Origin: Mucilaginibacter achroorhodeus
Lineage (GTDB): Bacteria > Bacteroidota > Bacteroidia > Sphingobacteriales > Sphingobacteriaceae
Reading direction: 5' to 3'
NCBI RefSeq assembly: GCF_007846095.1
Contig: NZ_VOEI01000003.1
Coordinates: 62,001-126,000, forward strand
Length of the DNA stretch: 64,000 nucleotides
The position numbers were made by a program, and so were the translations under genes. Each line of letters starts with the position of its first letter. The first letter of the stretch is position 1. Of this stretch, positions 26,475 to 34,929 are shown piece by piece. The notes under the pieces were generated by a model. It worked only from the letters and a program-made list of their open reading frames with translations. It made no database searches and was not told the origin of the DNA.

Positions 26475-27977
26475 TTAGTACTGTATATAAGCTTTCAGTT
26501 CGTCCGCGATCTTTCTGTCGTTAGATAATCGCGGTACTTTATTTTGCCCGCCCAGTTTACCCTGACTGCGCATGTAATTAATGAAAGCGTCTTTTTTTAA
26601 ACTTCTGACAATCAAAGGCTGTAAAATGTTACCCTCAATTAGGTCAAAATAGTAAATATTTTTCTGTTGTAAAGCCTTATCTACTTTAACTGCAAAAGCG
26701 GCAATATCTTTAGGCTCGGTGCCGAACTCAATAAACCACTCGTGGTAAGGTAATTGACCGCTCTCTGGGGCAACTTGCGGCGCTACCGTAAATTCTATAA
26801 TATCGATACCTTCTTCGGCAGCAACACTTAACAAAGCTTGTTCTACCTCTTCGCCAATAACGTGCTCTCCAAAAGCCGAGATATAATGCTTTATGCGACC
26901 CGTTACCACTATCTTGTATGGGTTCTTCGATACAAATTTTACCGTATCGCCAATACTGTAACCCCAAAGGCCGGCGCTTGTGTTTAGGATAAGTGCATAG
27001 TTTTTATCAAGTTCCACATCTTTTAAATTGATACGGGTTGGGTTTTCGTTGTAATATTCTTCGCTTGGGATAAATTCATAGAAAATGCCAGCATCAACCA
27101 TTAGCAGCAAGCCTTTCTCTTTCTGCGAATCCTGGAAAGCGATAAAGCCTTCTGAAGCAGGATAGGTTTCTATGCTATCGATATCAAACCCAATGCTTTC
27201 GATCATGCGCGCACGATACGGCTGATAATTGACACCACCATGTACATACAACTTAAAGTTTGGGAAAATGTCTTTGATCTTCTTTCCGCCTGATACCCCA
27301 GATAACCTGTCAAAATACATCTGGCACCAGGGCGGTATGCCCGAAATAAGGCGCATATCCTCATTCCTGGTTTCCTCAACAATGGCATCCACTTTTTCTT
27401 CCCAATCTTCAATGCAATTGGTTTGGTAGGATGGAAGTCTTTTTTTTTGTAAGTAGCCTGGCACATGGTGTGCTACAATGCCTGATAACCTGCCGGTTTG
27501 TATACCGTGCTTTTCGTCCAATACAGGGCTGCCCTGTAGAAATATCATCTTGCCATCTACAAAATCGGCCTCGCCGGTCTCATGGATATAACTAAGTAAG
27601 GCGTTGCGGGCAGCTTTGATGTGCTCCGGCATGCTTTCTTTCGATATGGGAATGTATTTAACGCCGGACGTGGTGCCCGATGTTTTAGCCAAATATGCAG
27701 GTTTACCCGGCCATGTTACATTTTCTTCACCGTTTACAACACGTTCTATGTACGGTCGTAGTTCTTCATAATCGCGTATAGGTACGTGTTTTTTAAAATC
27801 TTCGTAATTCGCAATTGTGTCAAAATGATGATCGGCACCAAAGACGGTATTTTTAGCTTCATGTACTAAATGGCTAAATGTTTTTTGTTGCAAAGCAAGC
27901 GCATTTCCGCGCATGTAATTAAGCCGCCGGTTCACATACCAGGCAAAAACCTTACTTAACGATGCTTTGATACCCAT
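26475..27977 (-). CDS. GH3-family adenylate-forming enzyme
   Basis: A 500-residue GH3 (auxin-responsive promoter family) protein of the ANL superfamily. Nucleotide-binding motif 1 is KTSGTTSGVKYIP at 98-110. A second motif is YPASEGFIAF, and the hinge region reads LNTSAGLWGYSIGDTVKFV. Plant GH3 proteins join amino acids to acyl acids; bacterial GH3 functions are poorly known, though some are linked to lipid or siderophore-like pathways. It sits in a minus-strand operon with a membrane protein, two glycosyltransferases, dxr and rseP, so an envelope or isoprenoid-linked substrate is possible (inference). Confidence 0.88.
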   Translation of the reverse strand: MGIKASLSKVFAWYVNRRLNYMRGNALALQQKTFSHLVHEAKNTVFGADHHFDTIANYEDFKKHVPIRDYEELRPYIERVVNGEENVTWPGKPAYLAKTSGTTSGVKYIPISKESMPEHIKAARNALLSYIHETGEADFVDGKMIFLQGSPVLDEKHGIQTGRLSGIVAHHVPGYLQKKRLPSYQTNCIEDWEEKVDAIVEETRNEDMRLISGIPPWCQMYFDRLSGVSGGKKIKDIFPNFKLYVHGGVNYQPYRARMIESIGFDIDSIETYPASEGFIAFQDSQKEKGLLLMVDAGIFYEFIPSEEYYNENPTRINLKDVELDKNYALILNTSAGLWGYSIGDTVKFVSKNPYKIVVTGRIKHYISAFGEHVIGEEVEQALLSVAAEEGIDIIEFTVAPQVAPESGQLPYHEWFIEFGTEPKDIAAFAVKVDKALQQKNIYYFDLIEGNILQPLIVRSLKKDAFINYMRSQGKLGGQNKVPRLSNDRKIADELKAYIQY

Positions 27978-27984
27978 TTACAGC

Positions 27985-28713
27985 TCAATCAGTTTCGTTA
28001 ATTTCATCATCAACATCCTGGTGGCTGTAAATGAGTTTGCGATAAGTAACGGCAAGTATGATATTTACAAATGGATAGGTGAATAAGATAAAGATTGATA
28101 TAATTGGATAGTACTGAGACAGTTTAGCCGGTAGTGCTATCAGTAAAATTATGATCAATAAGATCAATACAACCTTGAAAAGATAACCCTTTGTCAACTG
28201 GAAACTTTGTTTGATAGATTCGATCGGGCCAGAATCATCGTCGACAATAAAGGTATTAAAGAACATTACCCTTAAGGCAAGATAAAGCCCAACTATACCT
28301 GCTAATAATTCGATTGCAAACTGCAGGTTAGGCTTATCATCAAGGTAATCCACAGCTATGCCAAGATTAGTAACTAAAAATGCAAATATGAATACAACAA
28401 CCAGGTAACTTACAACCATTTTAGCTTTTGGTATAACCTGCATAAATTCGAAATCGTAATATTTACTGTCGATAACAGTGAAGATAAGCTTGTAAAGCCC
28501 CAGTGTTGTGTATGCTTGTAACCATATTAAAACAAAGGTTACCACCATCGCTGCCCAATAATTTTTAGGATCGTAAATAAAACCAGCTACGAGGCTTAAT
28601 ATACCGAGTAAGAAGAAAGCTATAACCGAGTAAACGATAATAGTAACGAAATTCTTTCTAAAGATATCCCATGAAGATTTTACGGTCTCCACAACCGAAA
28701 ACGGGTGATACAT
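27985..28713 (-). CDS. Polytopic membrane protein of unknown function
   Basis: A 242-residue protein with about six hydrophobic helices (around 22-48, 55-80, 98-120, 131-155, 172-190 and 200-222) and an acidic C-terminal tail. It resembles the membrane domain seen fused to glycerophosphodiester phosphodiesterases in other bacteria, but that is weak. It starts 9 bp after the stop of the GT2 gene and ends 7 bp before the GH3-type gene, so it is co-transcribed. Confidence 0.65.
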   Translation of the reverse strand: MYHPFSVVETVKSSWDIFRKNFVTIIVYSVIAFFLLGILSLVAGFIYDPKNYWAAMVVTFVLIWLQAYTTLGLYKLIFTVIDSKYYDFEFMQVIPKAKMVVSYLVVVFIFAFLVTNLGIAVDYLDDKPNLQFAIELLAGIVGLYLALRVMFFNTFIVDDDSGPIESIKQSFQLTKGYLFKVVLILLIIILLIALPAKLSQYYPIISIFILFTYPFVNIILAVTYRKLIYSHQDVDDEINETD

Positions 28714-28722
28714 ACTAACCTA

Positions 28723-29691
28723 CTACGACCTTTTTAAAATAACACGTTTCCAAAAATCCTGCATAAAACCTAAGCCATAAGCTACCAGTTGAGTTAACGC
28801 AGCAATGATGCTCAAAAATGCGATTTTTAGCGACTTATTCTTAATAAGAGAGTGAAAAAATATTAACAAAATGTAAAATGCCAACAGCGTATTACACAGC
28901 AGGGCAATGCGCCAGGCGAATACATTAGCTATTATCGTAAATAAGATGCCAAGTGTTACAACAGACGGAAAAAAATGTACCAGTTTTAACTGCGAAGGGA
29001 AGAACTTATAAATATTGATTCGCGCCCTACCAAAGAAATGAAGCTGCTTGTAAAACTTTATAAAATCTGTGCGGCGTTTGTGATAAACTACAGCCTCCGG
29101 TATTAAGCCTATCTTATAACCTGATGCGTGTATGCGGATGCTGTACTCAATATCTTCACCCAGGCGGGTGATAATAAAACCTCCAACTTTTTCCCATACG
29201 GCGCGCGATACCCCCATATTGAAACTGCGCGGATGGAACTGGCCAATTCTTTTTTTGTTGCCGCGTATACCGCCAGTGGTAAAGGGCGAGGTCATGGCGT
29301 AGCTGATAGCTTTTTGTGTAGGGGTGAACGACTCGTGTGCGCCATCAGGGCCGCCATAAGCATCAAGCCAATTATTTTTGAGGTGATTGTTTACTATCTC
29401 AAGATAGTTCTCGGGTATCAGGCAATCTGAATCGAATATCACAAAGTAGTCGCCCTTTGCACGCTCAAAACCAAAATTACGAGTAAATCCCTGGCCTTCA
29501 TTCTGTTTTTCAAAGTAGCGCAGATCAAGCCTGTCAGTATATTTTTTTACTATCTCATCTGCTTTATTAACAGAGCCATCCTCAATCACCAAAACTTCAA
29601 ATTGCTTGTAAGTTTGGCGGGTAAGTGTCTCCAGTAATTCATCAATTTCCTGGGGGCGATTATATAAAGGTATGATGATGGAAAAAAACAT
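28723..29691 (-). CDS. Family 2 glycosyltransferase with C-terminal membrane helices
   Basis: A 322-residue protein. The GT-A domain at about 1-235 shows FSIIIPLYNRPQEI, the DSD metal motif at 87-89 in VIFDSDCLIP, and GEDIEYSIRIHASGYKIG acceptor-site residues. Two to three transmembrane helices occupy the C-terminus (about 240-310), placing it in the inner membrane. It probably adds a sugar to a lipid or polysaccharide; donor and acceptor unknown. Starts about 100 bp downstream of another GT2 gene; the gap holds short repeats. Confidence 0.85.
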   Translation of the reverse strand: MFFSIIIPLYNRPQEIDELLETLTRQTYKQFEVLVIEDGSVNKADEIVKKYTDRLDLRYFEKQNEGQGFTRNFGFERAKGDYFVIFDSDCLIPENYLEIVNNHLKNNWLDAYGGPDGAHESFTPTQKAISYAMTSPFTTGGIRGNKKRIGQFHPRSFNMGVSRAVWEKVGGFIITRLGEDIEYSIRIHASGYKIGLIPEAVVYHKRRTDFIKFYKQLHFFGRARINIYKFFPSQLKLVHFFPSVVTLGILFTIIANVFAWRIALLCNTLLAFYILLIFFHSLIKNKSLKIAFLSIIAALTQLVAYGLGFMQDFWKRVILKRS

Positions 29692-29703
29692 TTCGTAAAT
29701 AGA

Positions 29704-29790
29704 TGTGAGATGCGAGACTTGAGATATGAGAATTAATTGAAATGTCTAATGCAGGATACCTTAACAATCGGTATCTAAAATCTCATATCT
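29704..29790. repeat. Heptamer tandem repeat and nested inverted repeats
   Basis: Four head-to-tail 7-bp units (TGTGAGA, TGCGAGA, CTTGAGA, TATGAGA) occupy 29704-29731. The 9-bp stretch AGATATGAG at 29722-29730 recurs inverted at 29782-29790, and an inner pair GATACC/GGTATC is at 29755-29760 and 29771-29776. It fills the gap between the two glycosyltransferase genes. Confidence 0.6.
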
Positions 29791-30739
29791 ATATCGTTTC
29801 AGCTATTTGATAATTATTTCTGTCGTTTGAGTTGCGGGATACCAATTCGGCAACAAAGCCGGTAAGAAAAAGTTGCGAACCGAGTATTATTGCAACCAAA
29901 GCAATATAAAACAATGGGTTGGATGTAACATCCCGATAAGGCAGGTGATGAGCTATAAGATAAACCTTTTCCACAAGCATCCAAACGGCAATTATTATCC
30001 CCGCAAAAAAGCTAAGCGTGCCCATAGACCCAAAGAAGTGCATAGGGCGTTTGCCAAATTTACCAACAAAGAATATCGACAACAGATCTAAGAAACCATT
30101 GATAAACCTGCTCCAACCAAATTTGGTTTTACCGTATTTACGTGCGCGATGCTCAACTACCTGTTCGCCTATTTGTGTAAACCCGGCCCATTTGGCTAAT
30201 ACAGGTATATAGCGGTGCATTTCGCCATACACTTCAATGTTTTTTACAACGGTGTTTCGATAGGCTTTAAGTCCGCAATTAAAATCATGCAGGTTTTTGA
30301 TGCCACTCATTTTGCGGGTAGCCGCGTTAAAAAGCTTGGTTGGGATGGTTTTAGAAATAGGGTCGTAGCGTTTAGCTTTCCAGCCTGATATCAGGTCGTA
30401 GTTTTCTTCTTTTACCCGACGATAAAGTTCAGGGATCTCATCAGGGCTATCCTGCAGGTCAGCATCCATGGTAATAACCACATCGCCAAGTGCTGCATCA
30501 AAGCCGATATTTAAAGCTGCTGATTTACCATAATTGCGCCTGAATCTGAAGCCCCGGATAAACGGATTTCCATCACGCAGTTTCATGATCATGCCCCATG
30601 AACCGTCGGTACTGCCATCGTCAACAAGAATGATCTCGTACGTAAATCTATTTTCTGTCATTACGCTGCTTATCCATGAGGTAAGCTCCGGTAACGATTC
30701 AATTTCGTTATATAAAGGTATTACTACTGATATATCCAT
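29789..30739 (-). CDS. Family 2 glycosyltransferase (DPM1/ArnC/GtrB-like)
   Basis: A 316-residue polyprenyl-phosphate-sugar transferase-type GT2. It has VVIPLYNEIESL at the N-terminus, VDDGSTDGSW and MDADLQDSPDEIPELYRR (Asp92 and Asp94 metal motif). The C-terminal two transmembrane helices (about 235-260 and 275-300) match undecaprenyl-phosphate glycosyltransferases of the GtrB/ArnC type. It probably transfers a nucleotide-sugar unit onto undecaprenyl phosphate for glycan modification. First gene of a minus-strand run. Confidence 0.9.
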   Translation of the reverse strand: MDISVVIPLYNEIESLPELTSWISSVMTENRFTYEIILVDDGSTDGSWGMIMKLRDGNPFIRGFRFRRNYGKSAALNIGFDAALGDVVITMDADLQDSPDEIPELYRRVKEENYDLISGWKAKRYDPISKTIPTKLFNAATRKMSGIKNLHDFNCGLKAYRNTVVKNIEVYGEMHRYIPVLAKWAGFTQIGEQVVEHRARKYGKTKFGWSRFINGFLDLLSIFFVGKFGKRPMHFFGSMGTLSFFAGIIIAVWMLVEKVYLIAHHLPYRDVTSNPLFYIALVAIILGSQLFLTGFVAELVSRNSNDRNNYQIAETI

Positions 30740-30785
30740 TTAAAAGAACCTTGCGGTAAGGTTAGCTGCAAAAATATAAAAAAAT

Positions 30786-30813
30786 AAGAAGGCTGCTTTA
30801 CGGCAGCCTTCTT
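30786..30813 (-). terminator. Rho-independent terminator after mqo
   Basis: An 11-bp stem AAGAAGGCTGC paired with GCAGCCTTCTT around a 6-nt loop, with A/T tracts, between the mqo stop and the next minus-strand gene. Confidence 0.85.
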
Positions 30814-30839
30814 TATATATATACAAATATTTTGTTCAA

Positions 30840-32339
30840 TCAGATCAATCCTAAAACCTTGCTCGTGCGTTCCCTCGTAGCATCCGCCAAGGCTTCGTCA
30901 TCAACCAATGATTGTCCGTAAGACGGGATCATCTGCTTGAATTTATCCTGCCATTGCGGCGTATTGATAAAGTTTTTAAAGCAGCGGCTTATCAAAGTTA
31001 TCATAATAGGCACTGATGTTGATGCACCAGGTGATGCACCCAACAATGCGGAAATGCTACCGTCGGCACTGGTTACTACTTCAGTACCAAACTCAAGTAC
31101 GCCTGTACGCTTAGGGTCTTTTTTGATGATCTGCACACGCTGACCGGCAATGTCCAGATCCCAATCCTCTTTTTTTGCTTCAGGGAAGTATTCCTGTAAA
31201 GCTTTAAGGCGGTCATCAGGAGATTGAAGTACCTGCGATATAAGATATTTGGTAAGTGCCATGTTATCACGCCCTACGGCTAATAACGGCAATATGTTAT
31301 TTAACTTTATGGATTTGAAAAGATCAAGCAGGGATCCTTTTTTCAAAAACCTGGTTGAAAAACCGGCGTAGGGCCCAAATAGCAATGATTTTTTGCCATC
31401 TATCATCCTGGTATCCAGATGCGGAACCGACATTGGCGGCGAACCTACTGATGCTTTTCCATATACCTTAGCATTGTGGCGTGCTACAACATCAGGTTTG
31501 TTGCATACAAGCCATTGCCCGCTTACCGGGAAACCACCAAAGCCTTTACTTTCTGGTATGCCCGATTTTTGAAGCAGTGTTAAGGCACCACCGCCCGCAC
31601 CTACAAACACAAATTTAGCGTCAAGTTTTCGCTGACCGCCATTTAAACGATCGCTCACTTTAATGCGCCATGAATTGTCTTTGTTGCGCTTTATGTCTTC
31701 AACCTCATGGTTAAGGCTGAGCTTAACACCAGGTTTTTGTTCTAATTTACTGATGAGGCTACGGGTTAGGGCGCCAAAGTTTACATCAGTACCCATATCC
31801 ATAAAAGTGGCAGATACTTTCTGAGTTTCGTCGCGACCATCCATTACTAGGGGGATCCATTTTTCTAACTGGGCATGGTCTTCAGAGTACTCCATACCTT
31901 TAAAAAAGTGGTGCTTTACTAAAGCCTGCTGGCGTTTTTTCAAATATTCAACATTTTCGTCGCCCCAAACAAAGCTCATATGAGGTACTTTACGGATAAA
32001 GCTCTCAGGACTACTCACATAGCCCTGCTCTATAAGGAATGACCAAAATTCTTTAGACAGTTCAAATTGCTCGGCAATTTTTATGGCTTTAGTAATTTCT
32101 ATCGAGCCATCTTTAAGTTGGGGGGTGTAATTTAATTCACAAAAAGCAGAGTGACCTGTACCGGCGTTGTTCATGGCATCAGAACTTTCAGCAGCAACGG
32201 TATCAAGGCGCTCAAATATTTCTATTGACAGATCAGGCTGTAACTGCTTAAGCATAACGCCAAGCGTAGCGCTCATAATACCTGCGCCAATTAAAACTAC
32301 ATCAACCGTACTATTTGATCCGATATTGCTGTTACTCAT
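30840..32339 (-). CDS. mqo: Malate:quinone oxidoreductase
   Basis: A 499-residue peripheral membrane FAD enzyme that oxidises malate to oxaloacetate and passes electrons to the quinone pool. The FAD motif [19 protein letters not shown] is at about 13-31, followed by the Mqo signature [23 protein letters not shown]. The mid region has [22 protein letters not shown] and the C-terminal [13 protein letters not shown] block. Length and motifs are standard. It supports a respiratory TCA cycle together with the PEP carboxylase gene in this window (context). Single gene with terminator. Confidence 0.95.
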   Translation of the reverse strand: MSNSNIGSNSTVDVVLIGAGIMSATLGVMLKQLQPDLSIEIFERLDTVAAESSDAMNNAGTGHSAFCELNYTPQLKDGSIEITKAIKIAEQFELSKEFWSFLIEQGYVSSPESFIRKVPHMSFVWGDENVEYLKKRQQALVKHHFFKGMEYSEDHAQLEKWIPLVMDGRDETQKVSATFMDMGTDVNFGALTRSLISKLEQKPGVKLSLNHEVEDIKRNKDNSWRIKVSDRLNGGQRKLDAKFVFVGAGGGALTLLQKSGIPESKGFGGFPVSGQWLVCNKPDVVARHNAKVYGKASVGSPPMSVPHLDTRMIDGKKSLLFGPYAGFSTRFLKKGSLLDLFKSIKLNNILPLLAVGRDNMALTKYLISQVLQSPDDRLKALQEYFPEAKKEDWDLDIAGQRVQIIKKDPKRTGVLEFGTEVVTSADGSISALLGASPGASTSVPIMITLISRCFKNFINTPQWQDKFKQMIPSYGQSLVDDEALADATRERTSKVLGLI

Positions 32340-32623
32340 GATAGTTTATAAATGCCGACTAAATTTCGGCTCTGCACCTTAAAAACGGATAGTATTTATT
32401 AAAGTTTATGACAGAAGTAATTTATGCTAAGCTTTTTAATACAATCAGGCAATTTTAATAAATTTAACAGAATTTTTCGCTTAAGGATTGTAATTTTTTA
32501 ATGAAAATGGCTTCATTTTATAGTTTCTTTAAAAATAGTAAAGAATTATTAATTGATACTACTACACGGTTAAAACACACAATTACTGGCCATTAGCGTT
32601 TATTGTTGAAACCATTGTAGCCC

Positions 32624-33145
32624 ATGAAAAACATATTGCTGTTCTTTGCCGCTTTGATGAGCACATGCATATTTGCCTGTGAGCAGCAAACATCACCATC
32701 TAATAACAAAGACACTACTCAAACAACACTTGCCATCAAGAATAAAAAGGTAGCGGTAATCAATAATCCCGATAAGAATTACTCCAAACTTGCAACTGTA
32801 CCAGACCCATGCATTAAATGCCTGATAGGAGTGGTACAAAAAACAGATGAATTTAAAAAAACTGGCTTAGCTGCTAACTCTTCTGATGTGAAATATGAGA
32901 TCAATTGGGTGACCGCCCAAACCTCGGCGGATTCTACCAGTAAACGCAGCCCAACAAATGCGGTGAGGTTGGATGTTATGAATAAAAATAAATCAAATAA
33001 TGCACTGGCCTCTTTTATTTATGATAACACAAACGGAAACCTTTACTTTTTAGAAAAAAACAGCAAAAAAGAGATTATTGCGAACGCTAACGACTCGAAA
33101 GCGATACGAAGAACGTGTTATTGGGGCGTGGCATCTGCAAAGTAA
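32624..33145 (+). CDS. Putative lipoprotein, no recognised family
   Basis: A 173-residue protein with a lipoprotein signal ending in IFAC, Cys19. The mature part begins with a Ser/Thr/Lys/Asp-rich linker. Two cysteine-rich patches, DPCIKCLIG near residue 65 and RRTCYWG near the end, could form disulfides. I do not recognise the domain. It stands alone between mqo and a glutamine synthetase gene. Confidence 0.65.
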   Translation: MKNILLFFAALMSTCIFACEQQTSPSNNKDTTQTTLAIKNKKVAVINNPDKNYSKLATVPDPCIKCLIGVVQKTDEFKKTGLAANSSDVKYEINWVTAQTSADSTSKRSPTNAVRLDVMNKNKSNNALASFIYDNTNGNLYFLEKNSKKEIIANANDSKAIRRTCYWGVASAK

Positions 33146-33289
33146 GTAAAATCACTTGTTAAGAATTTAGATGATAATTGAAATGCTATGTTAGCATAGT
33201 AAGATGTACGTATTTTGATACAAAATGATGATTTATTGAATTTTTGAGATTTTTAGTTCCGATTTTTATAAATTTTTTCAAAAAAGTTA

Positions 33290-33317
33290 TTGAATTTATA
33301 AAAATACTCTAAATTAG
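33290..33317 (+). promoter_or_regulatory. Predicted promoter for glutamine synthetase
   Basis: TTG at 33290-33292, a 17-bp spacer, then TAAATTAG at 33310-33317, one mismatch from TAnnTTTG. The region is very AT-rich. The ATG is 70 bp downstream. Confidence 0.45.
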
Positions 33318-33387
33318 CGGCATAAAGACTGACTGATTTTATAAGGAACTATAATTAAACTTAAAAAATTCAAATTTATCATTAAAA

Positions 33388-34398
33388 ATGGCAACAAAAC
33401 TCGAGTACATCTGGCTTGACGGCTACAAACCAACTCAAAGCCTGCGCAGCAAAACAAAAATTGTTAAAAGTTTCAGTGGAAAGGTTGAAGATCTGGATAA
33501 CTGGAGCTTTGATGGTTCATCAACCGAGCAGGCACCGGGCGGCTCATCAGATTGTATCTTGAAACCGGTTTTTACAGTTCCAGATCCACAAAGGAAAGAT
33601 GCTTATCTTGTAATGTGTGAGGTATTAGACTCAAAAGGTCAGCCACACGAGTCAAACGGCCGTGCACATATTGAGGATGATGATAACGATTTTTGGTTTG
33701 GTTTTGAGCAGGAGTATTTCCTATGGGATCCTGCAACTAACAAACCACTTGGTTTCCCTGCTGGTGGTTATCCGGGTCCGCAAGGCCCTTACTACTGTTC
33801 AGTAGGTGCAAACAACGCTTACGGTCGTGAGATAGTTGAAGAACACTTAGATGCTTGTTTAGAGGCAGGCCTTAACGTAGAAGGTATCAATGCTGAGGTT
33901 GCTGCCGGTCAGTGGGAATTCCAGATTTTTGCCAAAGGAGCAAGAGAAGCCGGCGATCAAATTTGGGTTGCACGTTACTTATTGGAGCGTATAGGTGAGA
34001 AATACGGAGTATCAATCAACTGGCATTGTAAACCGCTTGGTCAGTTAGACTGGAACGGTTCTGGTATGCACGCTAACTTCTCTAACACTTTATTGCGTAC
34101 TGCTAACAGCGAAGAGAAATTCAAAGCAGTTTGTGAGGCGTTCCGTCCAGCAGTTGCTGATTGTATTGCCGTTTATGGTGCTGATAACGATCAACGCTTA
34201 ACCGGTAAACACGAAACGGCTTCTATCCACGACTTTAGCTATGGTGTATCAGACCGTGGTGCATCTATCCGCATCCCGCTTTACGCTGTAGACCATAACT
34301 GGAGCGGTTACCTTGAAGACCGTCGCCCTAACTCTGCTGCAGATCCATACAAAGTAGCTGCAGTTATCATTAAAACAGTAAAATCTGCCAAGATTTAA
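33388..34398 (+). CDS. Type II (eukaryotic-type) glutamine synthetase
   Basis: A 336-residue enzyme that makes glutamine from glutamate, ammonia and ATP. Its short length and the N-terminal beta-grasp segment (KLEYIWLDGYKPTQSLRSKTK) place it in the GSII class rather than the GSI/GSIII classes. Catalytic regions visible are FGFEQEYFLW, GINAEVAAGQWEFQI (Glu residues for metal), NWHCKPL...DWNGSGMHANFSN, GADNDQRLTGKHETA, and EDRRPNSAADPYKVA at the end. No adenylylation loop is expected in GSII. It probably serves ammonium assimilation; a second, unrelated GS-family gene is nearby. Confidence 0.9.
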   Translation: MATKLEYIWLDGYKPTQSLRSKTKIVKSFSGKVEDLDNWSFDGSSTEQAPGGSSDCILKPVFTVPDPQRKDAYLVMCEVLDSKGQPHESNGRAHIEDDDNDFWFGFEQEYFLWDPATNKPLGFPAGGYPGPQGPYYCSVGANNAYGREIVEEHLDACLEAGLNVEGINAEVAAGQWEFQIFAKGAREAGDQIWVARYLLERIGEKYGVSINWHCKPLGQLDWNGSGMHANFSNTLLRTANSEEKFKAVCEAFRPAVADCIAVYGADNDQRLTGKHETASIHDFSYGVSDRGASIRIPLYAVDHNWSGYLEDRRPNSAADPYKVAAVIIKTVKSAKI

Positions 34399-34420
34399 TC
34401 TTTGCAAACTGGATATACAG

Positions 34421-34454
34421 ATCCTCCGGTACTTATTTACCGGGGGATTTTTTG
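34421..34454. terminator. Terminator hairpin overlapping the 3' end of the GGCT-like gene
   Basis: ATCCTCCGGTA pairs with TACCGGGGGAT (one G-T pair), followed by a T tract. It lies between convergent genes and includes the last codons of the minus-strand gene. Confidence 0.7.
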
Positions 34455-34846
34455 TTTAAATACTTTAGGTAATCCCCGCCGGGAATATCGATGGCATGCT
34501 CAACGCTTCTATTGTAAACATATACCCAGGCTTGCATAATACCTTTGTTGGTTTTCACAGGGTGTATTTCGCGTCGATAGAGATTAGGGTGCTCTTCATC
34601 AGGGCCAACACCTTCGTAGTAGTCCAGGCGTCTGAGTATCTCCGGCTGATCCCTCATTTCAAACACACTTCCATGAACCTCTTGATCGAATTTTGACGAT
34701 ATAACTATGCCAGGATATTCGCCCAGATCGTAAAGTTGTGCTTGTAGATGACCGAGAGTTACAAATGAACAATTTTGTTGAAGGTATGATCCAAATTCGT
34801 TGCCAGATTGTAGTAAGGTGCCATATATAAAGAGAAAGTCTGTCAT
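34433..34846 (-). CDS. Gamma-glutamylcyclotransferase-family protein (AIG2-like)
   Basis: A 137-residue protein. The YGTL substrate loop is seen at the start (FLFIYGTLLQSGNEF), followed by LYDLGEYPGIV and GSVFEMRDQPEILRRLDYYEG, where the acidic residue after LRRLD fits the catalytic Glu region. Such proteins cleave gamma-glutamyl amines or peptides to 5-oxoproline. It is divergent from a glutamine-synthetase-like gene 83 bp away, consistent with gamma-glutamyl metabolism. A terminator hairpin covers its stop codon. Confidence 0.82.
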   Translation of the reverse strand: MTDFLFIYGTLLQSGNEFGSYLQQNCSFVTLGHLQAQLYDLGEYPGIVISSKFDQEVHGSVFEMRDQPEILRRLDYYEGVGPDEEHPNLYRREIHPVKTNKGIMQAWVYVYNRSVEHAIDIPGGDYLKYLNKKSPGK

Positions 34847-34929
34847 GGTAGAATTCTGATGAGGCTTATACTGATTTTAAGCCCTAATTTATTCCAAATT
34901 ATCTTAAATTGGCATTTTATACAGCTGAA

